Shown: in pieces, positions 51,269 through 59,193 of the stretch
How positions within the stretch are numbered: the stretch's first letter is position 1
Layout: each line of letters begins with the position of its first letter
Source: an uncultured Acetatifactor sp.
GTDB lineage: Bacteria > Bacillota > Clostridia > Lachnospirales > Lachnospiraceae
Assembly (NCBI GenBank): GCA_910585015.1
Contig: CAJUCT010000001.1
Location: 98,111 to 162,110 of the forward strand
Length of the DNA: 64,000 bases
Reading direction: 5' to 3'
The notes under the pieces: model-generated
What the model was told of the DNA's origin: nothing
The model's input: only the letters and a program-made list of their open reading frames with translations
The model's database searches: none
Position numbers and translations under genes: made by a program

Positions 51269-52177
51269 ATGAAGAAACAGAAGAATAAATTAGCAGGTCT
51301 TCAGAGACGTAAGGCAATAGCTGGATATATCTTCATATCGCCTTTCATTGTCGGGTTTCTGGTTTTTATGGTTAAGCCTTTCTTCCAGTCACTGTATATG
51401 AGTTTCTGTACTGTGGAAGTAGGTGCAGGCAACTTTGAGCCGATCTGGAAGGGGCTCGACAATTATATCCGCGCCTTTAGGATAGATCCTGAGTTTACCC
51501 GGCTGCTGACGGAGGAGGTATCCAGGATGGTGATAGACTCACTGGCCATCATGGTGTTCAGCTTTTTCGTGGCACTGATCCTGAACCAGAAGTTTAAGGG
51601 CAGAGCCCTGGTGAGAGCCATATTTTTCCTGCCCGTTATCCTCTCTTCCGGTGTTATATTAGGATTGGAGACAGATAATTCCCTGATGGCGCAGGTGCAG
51701 GTGGCAATCGAGGAGAATACCACCGGCATGAGCATCACCGCGGCGGTGGAGAATATCCTGCGGACGGCGGGTGTGGGGGTCAGAGCTTTTGAGACAGTGT
51801 TTGAGATTATCGACAATATCTATAATATTGCGATTTCCTCCGGCATCCAGATCATCATCTTCCTGTCGGGCCTGCAGACCATTTCCACCAGCATGTATGA
51901 GGCGGCGGATATTGAGGGCTGCACCAAGTGGGAGAGTCTCTGGAAGATCACTTTCCCCATGATCAGTTCCATGTTCCTGGTGAACTGGATTTATACAATC
52001 ATTGATTTTTGTATGAGATCAGACAATGAGGTGATAGAGAAGATAACCAAGGTCATGGTGGAGCAGATTAATTACGGTTTCTCGTCAGCTATGACATGGA
52101 TTTATTTCTTGATTGTCATCGCCTTTGTAGGTATCACTTCGTTTTTCATTTCAAAGGGGGTTTACTATTATGACTAA
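51269..52177 (+). CDS. Sugar ABC transporter permease (second importer)
   Basis: A 302-residue permease with six predicted helices and docking loop YEAADIEGCTKWESLWKITFP. The ATG at 51269 follows AGAAAGGG; a TTG at 51260 in frame is less likely. It belongs to the second importer with the permease encoded at 52170 and the binding lipoprotein at 53313. An insertion of about 40 residues (TDNSLMAQVQVAIEENTTG onward) lies between helices and is longer than usual. Confidence 0.92.
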   Translation: MKKQKNKLAGLQRRKAIAGYIFISPFIVGFLVFMVKPFFQSLYMSFCTVEVGAGNFEPIWKGLDNYIRAFRIDPEFTRLLTEEVSRMVIDSLAIMVFSFFVALILNQKFKGRALVRAIFFLPVILSSGVILGLETDNSLMAQVQVAIEENTTGMSITAAVENILRTAGVGVRAFETVFEIIDNIYNIAISSGIQIIIFLSGLQTISTSMYEAADIEGCTKWESLWKITFPMISSMFLVNWIYTIIDFCMRSDNEVIEKITKVMVEQINYGFSSAMTWIYFLIVIAFVGITSFFISKGVYYYD

Positions 52178-53174
52178 GGCAGTTGCAAAACAAAAAAATA
52201 GTAGCTTCTGGGAGAGGAATAGAAAATCAGAGGGCTACCTGCTGAAAAAGACGATTATGAGTATTGCGCTGAAGATATGTCGTTTTATCCTGCTCTTCGG
52301 CATGTGCTTTATGATTCTGCAGCCGATCTTCAACAAGATCTCTGTCAGTTTCATGGAGGAGAGGGATCTGTATAACCCCATGGTTATCGCCATCCCGGAG
52401 CATTTCACCACAGAAAACTACAGGCTGGCGGCTGAACTGATGGCATACAGCAAGAGTGTTGTGAACTCTCTGGTGGTCTCCTTCACCATTGCCGTTCTGC
52501 AGATCTCGGTCTGTACACTTGTGGGATATGGTTTTGCCAGGTTCAACTTTCCGCTCAAGAAGTTCTGGTTTGCCTGTGTACTGATGGTGGTGTTGGTGCC
52601 GCCGCAGACCATATCCACCTCCCTGCATCTGCATTTCCGGTTCTTTGACGTGCTGGGTATCTTCAAGGCAGTGACCGGCAATTCCATCAACCTGAGAGGT
52701 TCTGTTTTGCCCTACTATCTGATGAGCGCGGGATGCATGGGATTGAAGAATGGCCTGTATATCTATATGATACGCCAGTTCTTCCGCAATATCCCCATGG
52801 AGTTGGAGGAGGCGGCCTATGTGGACGGCTGTGGGACTCTCAAGACATTCCTGCGGATCATGCTGCCGGATGCAACTCCCATCCTTACATCCTGTTTCCT
52901 GTTCTCCTTTGTGTGGCAGTGGACGGATGGGTTCTACTCCAAGCTGTTTTTGGGGAATGTCAGACTGGTGAGTACTTCTCTTTCCAGGATCGTGGACAGT
53001 CTGGCGTCATATCTGCAGAGACTGCAGGGTACTACCGTCACTCCTACCGTGGGTCTGGTGGACTGTATTATGTCCACCGGTACACTGATGATTATCATCC
53101 CGGTGCTGATACTCTATCTGTTCGCTCAAAGGGGCTTTGTGGAGAGTCTTAGCAGTTCCGGTATCAAGATGTAA
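52170..53174 (+). CDS. Sugar ABC transporter permease (second importer, partner)
   Basis: A 334-residue permease with a basic N-terminal tail, six predicted helices and docking loop EEAAYVDGCGTLKTFLRIMLP. It overlaps the upstream permease gene by eight bases, a sign of coupled translation. The family and gene order match importers for complex oligosaccharides. Confidence 0.92.
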   Translation: MTKAVAKQKNSSFWERNRKSEGYLLKKTIMSIALKICRFILLFGMCFMILQPIFNKISVSFMEERDLYNPMVIAIPEHFTTENYRLAAELMAYSKSVVNSLVVSFTIAVLQISVCTLVGYGFARFNFPLKKFWFACVLMVVLVPPQTISTSLHLHFRFFDVLGIFKAVTGNSINLRGSVLPYYLMSAGCMGLKNGLYIYMIRQFFRNIPMELEEAAYVDGCGTLKTFLRIMLPDATPILTSCFLFSFVWQWTDGFYSKLFLGNVRLVSTSLSRIVDSLASYLQRLQGTTVTPTVGLVDCIMSTGTLMIIIPVLILYLFAQRGFVESLSSSGIKM

Positions 53175-53179
53175 CATAG

Positions 53180-53252
53180 CTATAGCCCCCTGGGCTCCGG
53201 CGCCATCCCGGAAAAGAAATTGTGGCGTCGGGTTTCGCCCAGGGTTCTATAT
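53180..53252 (+). ncRNA. Large intergenic hairpin after the permease gene
   Basis: CTATAG and CCCTGGGC (53188-53195) pair with GCCCAGGG (53237-53244) and CTATAT; GGCGCCA (53199-53205) pairs with TGGCGTC (53223-53229). No T-run follows, so it is more likely to block 3-prime exonucleases on the permease message or mark a processing site than to end transcription. Confidence 0.6.
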
Positions 53253-53261
53253 AGATTAACT

Positions 53262-53286
53262 GCATCTGCCTGCGCAAGGCGGATAC
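53262..53286 (+). ncRNA. Minimal member of the hairpin family
   Basis: GCATCTGCCT pairs with AGGCGGATAC around the loop GCGCA, with one mismatch, and the sequence goes on as GCAACTTAAACAGGAGG into the ribosome binding site. It looks like the outer stem of the 90-nt hairpins with the inner arms lost. Confidence 0.5.
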
Positions 53287-53312
53287 GCAACTTAAACAGG
53301 AGGATATGAAAA

Positions 53313-54806
53313 ATGAAAAGTAAAATTGCAAAGAAAGTAATTGCGGCGTCCCTGGCTACAGTGATGGCTGTGAGCCTGGCTGCATGTGGCAATGAGCCTG
53401 CGCCTACTACCGGCAGTGACACACCCGATGCGTCCACTTCGGAGCAGTCTTCCGCGCCGGAGGCATCTACCCCTGAGGAGTCTTCCGCGCCGGAGGCATC
53501 TACCCCTGAGGCATCTACCCCTGAGGAGGAGGTAAGCCCTTACACGGTTCTGACCGATGAGAACGGCAATGTATATGATCTGGGTGGTATGGAAATCATC
53601 ATGCGTGACTGGTGGTCCGGAGATCCCGTTGAACCCAACAATGATTATGAGGAAGCCCGTGACGCATATCGCGAGTGGATTCAGGAGACCTATAACTTCA
53701 CCTTCAAGCAGCAGGCCATCTCCGACTGGGGCAGCGCTCCTCAGGATTTTGTAGACTATGCTACTGCCGGTGGAGATGAGAACTATATCTTTATTCTGCG
53801 TGAGGCCGCTCCCACTACCTCCGCCATGAACCAGGGCCTGATGTATGATCTGGCTACCCTTGACTGTCTGGACTTCTCCGAGGCTAAGTGGGGCCCTGGC
53901 GTACACAAGCTGATGAGCAAGGGGGATTCTATCTATTGTATGTATGCCGGAGACACCGAGCCCCGTAACGGTATCTTTTTCAACAAGAGACTGCTGGAGG
54001 ACGCAGGCGTTGATCCCAACAAGCCTTACGAGTTGCAGGAAGCCGGCGAATGGACTTGGGACGCGTTCACTGACCTGTGCAATCAGGTACAGAGGGATCT
54101 GGACAACGACGGTGTGATCGATGTTGCAGGTATGACTCAGAACCATGCGGAGTTCATTAACTATGCCGTATTTTCCAATAATGGCGACTATATAGGACAG
54201 GAGAACGGCCAATATGTATACAAGCTGGAGTCTGACGAGACTCTGGAAGCTCTGAACTGGGCAGTGGATGCCATTGCTGACTACGGTCTGGTTCCTCCCG
54301 AGGGCGCTGAGTGGGATTACTACAAGCAGGCATGGGTAAACGGTGAGGCAGTGTTCTGTACTGAGGGCGCTTACTGCGCAGGCCCTAACGGACAGTGGTC
54401 TACCATGGAGGACGAGTACGGTTTCGTATGCTTCCCCAAGGGGCCCAAGGCCAGCGACTACACCAATATCTACAGCAACAACCCTGTAGCCATCCCTGCG
54501 TGCTATGATGCGGAGAAGGCTTGGAAGCTGGCATTTGCCTACAATCTGTGGACCGATCCCGTTCCCGGCTATGAAGATTACCAGGCATGGAAGCCCAACT
54601 ACTACAACAACTTCCCTGACACGGAGGCAGTTGACTATACCATCACCCGTATGATGACCAACGGCCGCGTGACCTACCATGGCCTGATCCCCAACCTGGA
54701 TCTGGGCAATGACCTGGTATACGGTCTGCCTGGCTCTGTTGTATCCGAGAAGGTAGAGGCTATCAGAGATACCTGGCAGGCATACATTGCAGAGGCTAAT
54801 CAATAA
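53313..54806 (+). CDS. Extracellular solute-binding lipoprotein (family 1)
   Basis: A 497-residue lipoprotein with lipobox LAAC (Cys25). A flexible linker of Ser, Ala, Pro, Glu and Thr (about 26-73) contains SSAPEASTPE repeats. The solute-binding domain follows (about 80-495; FFNKRLLEDAGVDPNKPYELQEAG split in two motifs, and GYEDYQAWKPNYYNN). Codon use is more biased than in neighbouring genes, fitting high expression. It is the binding partner of the permeases encoded at 51269 and 52170. Ligand inferred: xylo- or arabinoxylo-oligosaccharides. Confidence 0.93.
   Translation: MKSKIAKKVIAASLATVMAVSLAACGNEPAPTTGSDTPDASTSEQSSAPEASTPEESSAPEASTPEASTPEEEVSPYTVLTDENGNVYDLGGMEIIMRDWWSGDPVEPNNDYEEARDAYREWIQETYNFTFKQQAISDWGSAPQDFVDYATAGGDENYIFILREAAPTTSAMNQGLMYDLATLDCLDFSEAKWGPGVHKLMSKGDSIYCMYAGDTEPRNGIFFNKRLLEDAGVDPNKPYELQEAGEWTWDAFTDLCNQVQRDLDNDGVIDVAGMTQNHAEFINYAVFSNNGDYIGQENGQYVYKLESDETLEALNWAVDAIADYGLVPPEGAEWDYYKQAWVNGEAVFCTEGAYCAGPNGQWSTMEDEYGFVCFPKGPKASDYTNIYSNNPVAIPACYDAEKAWKLAFAYNLWTDPVPGYEDYQAWKPNYYNNFPDTEAVDYTITRMMTNGRVTYHGLIPNLDLGNDLVYGLPGSVVSEKVEAIRDTWQAYIAEANQ
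53448..53530 (+). repeat. 30-bp and 15-bp tandem repeats in the lipoprotein linker
   Basis: Two copies of a 30-bp unit beginning TCTTCCGCGCCGGAGGCATC are followed by an extra 15-bp GCATCTACCCCTGAG unit. They encode the SSAPEASTPE linker that spaces the binding domain from the membrane. Confidence 0.88.
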
Positions 54807-54848
54807 GTTCTGTTATCCATAATTGAAACAAGCAATAATGTAGTAAGT

Positions 54849-54881
54849 GGGTGGTGTTTTTCCGGGCACCACCCCTTTTTT
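54849..54881 (+). terminator. Terminator or attenuator between binding protein and GH43 genes
   Basis: GGGTGGTG (54849-54856) pairs exactly with CACCACCC (54867-54874), followed by C and six T. The ribosome binding site of the next gene follows at once, so partial read-through would lower expression of the xylosidase relative to the binding protein. Confidence 0.85.
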
Positions 54882-54895
54882 AGAGGAGAATATAA

Positions 54896-56575
54896 ATGGC
54901 ACAATACGCGAAAAATCCGATTATGCCGGGATTCTACCCGGATCCTTCTGTCTGCGCGGTGGGAGAGGACTATTATCTGGTGAACTCAACTTTTGCCTAT
55001 TTTCCTGGTTTGCCGGTGCTGCACAGCAGAGATCTGGTACACTGGGAGCAGATTGGCAATGTGATGGATCGGGCTTCCCAGCTGCCTCTGGAGGGCGCGG
55101 GACACTCCCAGGGACTGTTTGCCCCCACGATCCGCTGGTATGAGGGGACATTTTATGTGATATGTACCAATGTGTCCCATGGCGGCAACTATGTGGTTAC
55201 AGCCGAGAAGCCCCAGGGCCCCTGGTCGGAGCCTCATTATCTGGAGGGGGCGGATGGCATTGACCCCAGTCTGTTTTTTGACAATGACGGAAAATGTTAT
55301 TATATAGGCACACATCCCAATCCTGAGGGCTGCAGGTATGACGGTGACTGGTATATCTGGATACAGGAGTTGGATTTGAATACCTGGAAGCTGGTGGGAG
55401 AGCGTAAAGATGTGTGGAACGGCGCCCTGCGGGGTGTGCATTGGCCGGAGGGCCCTCATCTGTACAGGAAGGGCGATTACTACTATATTCTTCATGCCGA
55501 GGGCGGCACAGGTCCGGAGCATGCGGTGAGTGTGTGCCGCAGCAAAGATATATGGGGGCCCTATGAGAATAATTTTTGTAACCCCATTCTGACTCACAGG
55601 CATCTGGGGCAGGCATATCCTGTTAAGTATGTGGGGCATGGGGATTTATTCCGGACCCCGGCGGGGGAATGGTACATGACCATGCTGGCAGTGCGGCCAT
55701 TGGAGGGCTATACCACCATGGGCAGAGAGACTTTTCTGGCAAAAGTGACCTGGGAAAACGACTGGCCAGTGGTCAACGCAGGGGTGGGCCGGCTGACGGA
55801 TCAGGTGGAGATCAACCTGCCTCAGTGGCTGCCGGAGCAGGCGCCGGACAGCTTTACCAGCCCTGGCAAGGGCCGCAATGCTCTGCCCGGCAGCGACAGA
55901 AGCTATGACTTTACCCAGATGGCCGCATTGGGGCATGAGTTTCTCTATCTGCGCAATCCGGAGTTGTCCCATTACACTCTGGAGGCCGGAAAGGGCTTGT
56001 ATCTTACCGCCACATCTGTTACACTGAAAGAGCAGGGAAGCCCCAGTTATGTAGGCATCCGTCAACAGCACCACGCCTTTCGCATGGAGACGGCGCTGGC
56101 CATGGTGCAATCCCGGGGGGCTGGCGGCAGTAACGGCGGTGGCGACGGCAGTGACTGCGGTGGCGGTGGCGGCGACCACGATGCAAATGGCGGTATTATC
56201 TGCAATTGCCGCGCAGGTCTGGCTCTGCTCCAGAGCAATGCGTATCATCTGCGGCTGGAGGTATATCAAGGCAAGCTGCAAGTCATCCTGTGTCAAAACG
56301 GTCGGGACACCGTAGCGGGCGACATACCGCTGCCTGCGATACAGCCGGGTAACTCCCTGCAGCTCTATCTTCAGGTAGATGGCCTACGGGCCACAGCGGG
56401 CTACACCGCCGATCACCTGGATGTGCCTGCGGCAAAGGATTTGGACATCCGCAGTCTCTCCACCGAGACAGCCGGGGGCTTTGTGGGATGCACCGCCGGA
56501 ATCTATGCGGCGGCAGAGGCGGACACGGAGACTTGTCGGGTGTTGTTTACAGGTTTATCCTATGAATCCCAATAA
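54896..56575 (+). CDS. GH43 beta-xylosidase (XynB type)
   Basis: A 559-residue enzyme of the GH43 xylosidase type, starting NPIMPGFYPDPSV. The catalytic residues are Asp16, Asp123 (GIDPSLFFD) and Glu185 (HWPEGPHLYRKGDYYY). The C-terminal sandwich domain (about 320-555) is interrupted near residues 404-430 by a Gly/Asp-rich stretch (GGSNGGGDGSDCGGGGGD) not expected in the family. No signal peptide is visible, so it acts on imported xylo-oligosaccharides. AGAGGAG lies before the ATG, directly after a terminator. Confidence 0.94.
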   Translation: MAQYAKNPIMPGFYPDPSVCAVGEDYYLVNSTFAYFPGLPVLHSRDLVHWEQIGNVMDRASQLPLEGAGHSQGLFAPTIRWYEGTFYVICTNVSHGGNYVVTAEKPQGPWSEPHYLEGADGIDPSLFFDNDGKCYYIGTHPNPEGCRYDGDWYIWIQELDLNTWKLVGERKDVWNGALRGVHWPEGPHLYRKGDYYYILHAEGGTGPEHAVSVCRSKDIWGPYENNFCNPILTHRHLGQAYPVKYVGHGDLFRTPAGEWYMTMLAVRPLEGYTTMGRETFLAKVTWENDWPVVNAGVGRLTDQVEINLPQWLPEQAPDSFTSPGKGRNALPGSDRSYDFTQMAALGHEFLYLRNPELSHYTLEAGKGLYLTATSVTLKEQGSPSYVGIRQQHHAFRMETALAMVQSRGAGGSNGGGDGSDCGGGGGDHDANGGIICNCRAGLALLQSNAYHLRLEVYQGKLQVILCQNGRDTVAGDIPLPAIQPGNSLQLYLQVDGLRATAGYTADHLDVPAAKDLDIRSLSTETAGGFVGCTAGIYAAAEADTETCRVLFTGLSYESQ

Positions 56576-56648
56576 TTTTTGATGGGCTCAGGTATCACTC
56601 TGCCAGAGCGTTCCCGGAACAAATGTAACGGAGAGGAAGTATCATATC

Positions 56649-57599
56649 ATGGAAGTGAAATTTCATCTGCCTGGCCTGCGCCAGAATTATCCCTTGAATA
56701 TGCTGGTTCTGAGCATGTTGGAACAAAAACCGGAATGGTTCAGAGAAGGTGTGCAGATCGCCTCCTTTTTCGGAGAATTTCCCACGTCCCTGTGGAACGG
56801 CGGCAGACCATCCAACTATGACCAGTGCGACGCCGCTTTTATCCGCAATGTGGTGAAAAGCATCAATGCCCAGGGTGTGCCGGTTCGCTATACCTACACC
56901 AATATGCTCCTTACCGAGGAAGATCTGAAGGATCCTTACTGCAATTTCTGTATGCAGGCGGCGGATAACGGAATGAACGAGGTCATGATTTTTTCACCGA
57001 TTCTGGAGAAATATATTCGGGAGAAGTACCCCAGCTATAAGCTGAACAGTTCTACATGCAAGGAGATCCGGGATATCAGTCAGGTCAATGAGGAATTGAA
57101 GAAAGACTATTATCTGGTGGTGCTGGACTATAATTTCAACAACAACTTCGAGGAACTGGCCAAGATTGAGGACAAGGCCCGCTGTGAGATACTGGTGAAT
57201 ACTCTGTGTACACCCAACTGTCCCCGGAGGGGCGCCCACTACCAGAATATCGCCAGAAACCAGCGGCTCCTGCTGGAGAACAGGAAACTTCCCAAGGAGC
57301 AGCAAAAGCCTCTGGAACACTGGTACTGCGAATACGGAGAATATAACTGCATTCACACGATACAGGGCTACAGCACTTATATTTCTCCGGATGATATATG
57401 GGAAAAATATGTTCCCATGGGTTTCAACCAGTTCAAGATCGAGGGTCGGACCGCCAACATCTTTTCTCTGGTGGAGACCTATGCCTACTACCTGATCCGC
57501 CCGGAGAAGCAGGGGGAGGTGCGGATCATGCTGCTGAATAATCTGGTGAGCAACAAGGTTATCACGGTGAATCATCCCAGGCCGGCACACTGGCCGTAG
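56649..57599 (+). CDS. U32-peptidase-like TIM-barrel protein (paralogue 1)
   Basis: A 316-residue protein. The pattern ILVNTLCTPNCPRRGAHY and the later GFNQFKIEGR resemble the cysteine motif and KIEGR motif of the U32 peptidase/UbiU-V/TrhP family, some of which bind an Fe-S cluster. Cys residues cluster at LCTPNC and in the WYCEYGEYNC stretch. No collagenase activity should be assumed. GAGAGGAAGT lies before the ATG. It is related along its length to the product of the next gene. What two such proteins do downstream of xylan import genes is unknown. Confidence 0.5.
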   Translation: MEVKFHLPGLRQNYPLNMLVLSMLEQKPEWFREGVQIASFFGEFPTSLWNGGRPSNYDQCDAAFIRNVVKSINAQGVPVRYTYTNMLLTEEDLKDPYCNFCMQAADNGMNEVMIFSPILEKYIREKYPSYKLNSSTCKEIRDISQVNEELKKDYYLVVLDYNFNNNFEELAKIEDKARCEILVNTLCTPNCPRRGAHYQNIARNQRLLLENRKLPKEQQKPLEHWYCEYGEYNCIHTIQGYSTYISPDDIWEKYVPMGFNQFKIEGRTANIFSLVETYAYYLIRPEKQGEVRIMLLNNLVSNKVITVNHPRPAHWP

Positions 57600-57716
57600 G
57601 GGAGCCGGAGCTGCAAAGCATGCAGGCTTTTGCGGAATGTATCGAGGAATTACGCTGGCTGGATACCGTTACTCATCTTGCGGGAGTGTTGATTGAAATT
57701 TAACAGAGGTAAAAAT

Positions 57717-58631
57717 ATGGGAGAAGAAGTATATTGGCATCTGCCGGGTTTTTGCTATTTCAGGCTGTTGAATCAGGTAATCATGAATATGATGAAAGAC
57801 TATCCCGACAAATTCCGGGAGGGCTATCGGATTGGTTCCGTCTATGGGACCTTTCCCGGAGCCATCTGGAACGGCGGACGGGTTTCCTTTGGCCTGACCT
57901 GTAAGCGGGATATGGAGAATATTCTAAAAATTTATAACAGCAGGGGGATTCCGGTGCGTTTCACCTGGACCAATTCCCTGGTTGAGGAAAAGCATCTTCA
58001 GGACACCTACTGCAATCTCATCATGAGGCTGGCGGATAACGGGCTGAACCAGGTGCTGGTCAATACGCCGGTGTTGGAGGATTATGTCCGCAGAGAGTAT
58101 CCCCGCTATCCGCTGATCTCATCCACCACCAAGAGGATCACCGATCTGGAGAGTCTGCAGGCGGAACTGGACAAAGACTATTACCTGGTGGTGCTGGATT
58201 ATGATCTGAACCATGACCGGCAGGTGCTGGAGGCCATCAGCCCCCAGGCCCGGCGGGTGGAGATACTGGTCAATGAGGTGTGTTATCCTGGCTGCGCCAT
58301 GCGGGCGGAGCATTACCGCCAGCAGTCCCAGCTTCAGCTGGAATTTGATATCAACACAGGCTTTCCCTGCCCCAATCAGACGACCCAGCGCACTTTTGCG
58401 GAGTGTATGGAAAGACCAGCCTTTATCACCAATGAGCAGATAGGCAGTTATATCGACAGGGGATTTTGCAATTTCAAGATTGCCGGGCGAGGTATGCCCC
58501 AGGACTATGTTAAAGAGTCATATCTCTATTTTTTGGTCAAGGAGGAGCATCAGGATTTCATCCGTAACAAAATAGACGGCCTGCTGGCACAGTTCAAGGC
58601 GGCCAGGCGGGGACTGTCAACAGGGCATTAA
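57717..58631 (+). CDS. U32-peptidase-like TIM-barrel protein (paralogue 2)
   Basis: A 304-residue homologue of the preceding protein, sharing WHLPGFCYFRLLNQV-type start, FPGAIWNGGRVS, GIPVRFTWTNSLVEEKHL, DYYLVVLDYDLN, EILVNEVCYPGCAMRAEHY and GFCNFKIAGRG. AGAGGT supports the ATG at 57717; an in-frame TTG at 57693 is less likely. The Cys pair VCYPGC is kept, and another pattern TGFPCPNQTTQRTF follows. Both proteins may act as a heterodimer like UbiU/UbiV, which is an inference from family behaviour. Confidence 0.5.
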   Translation: MGEEVYWHLPGFCYFRLLNQVIMNMMKDYPDKFREGYRIGSVYGTFPGAIWNGGRVSFGLTCKRDMENILKIYNSRGIPVRFTWTNSLVEEKHLQDTYCNLIMRLADNGLNQVLVNTPVLEDYVRREYPRYPLISSTTKRITDLESLQAELDKDYYLVVLDYDLNHDRQVLEAISPQARRVEILVNEVCYPGCAMRAEHYRQQSQLQLEFDINTGFPCPNQTTQRTFAECMERPAFITNEQIGSYIDRGFCNFKIAGRGMPQDYVKESYLYFLVKEEHQDFIRNKIDGLLAQFKAARRGLSTGH

Positions 58632-58701
58632 CAGGAACTATCCGTACAGCATAGTATAAGCCGATACACAAAAAAAACACATAAAATCCAGTCGGATCCC
58701 C

Positions 58702-58730
58702 TTGTAAAATCATATTGTTTAGCGTATAGT
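58702..58730 (+). promoter_or_regulatory. Promoter of the XRE regulator gene
   Basis: TTGTAA (58702-58707) and TATAGT (58725-58730) are 17 bases apart in an AT-rich gap. Confidence 0.65.
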
Positions 58731-58775
58731 AGAATTAGTAAAGTAACAAACATATGATATCTGGGAGGAAGGATC

Positions 58776-59126
58776 ATGACAAAAGCTGAGATTTTGAAGA
58801 GAGAAATTTTAAGACAGTATCGCAGTGTTCGTCAGTTCGCCTTAGAGATGAATATCCCGTATAGTACATTAGTAACAGCATTGGAGCGTGGCATCGAAGG
58901 GATGGCTTATGGCACTGTGATCAGGATGTGTGACAAGTTGAGTTTGAACCCTGTGGATTTTACTTCGCTGGAAAGAGATGCGTCCCTGGGGGCGCAGCTG
59001 CTTGAGAATAGGGTGATGCAGAACTATGTGAAGTTGAATCAAGAGGGCAGAGATAAGATTCTGGAACTGATGGATGATTTCGTACAGATTGACAAATATA
59101 AGCAGAAGGTTAAGAAAAAGCCATAA
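58776..59126 (+). CDS. Small XRE-type helix-turn-helix protein
   Basis: A 116-residue protein with a helix-turn-helix near residues 16-40 (VRQFALEMNIPYSTLVTALERG) and a helical C-terminus. GGGAGGAAGG precedes the ATG. It stands alone between its own promoter and a strong terminator. Similar small regulators are common in Lachnospiraceae; target genes are unknown. Confidence 0.85.
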   Translation: MTKAEILKREILRQYRSVRQFALEMNIPYSTLVTALERGIEGMAYGTVIRMCDKLSLNPVDFTSLERDASLGAQLLENRVMQNYVKLNQEGRDKILELMDDFVQIDKYKQKVKKKP

Positions 59127-59154
59127 ATTCCACGCAGAATATAAATATATAGAA

Positions 59155-59193
59155 GGCAAGTGATTTATTCAATGTAAATCACTTGCCTCTTTT
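59155..59193. terminator. Bidirectional terminator between convergent genes
   Basis: GGCAAGTGATTTA (59155-59167) pairs exactly with TAAATCACTTGCC (59175-59187), followed by TCTTTTT. It lies between the XRE gene and the end of the minus-strand FliD-like gene. Confidence 0.9.

Noticed and set aside
57619..57702. 27-residue open frame between the U32-like genes
   Set aside because: It is too short, lacks a good ribosome binding site and resembles nothing I know; it may be a remnant.
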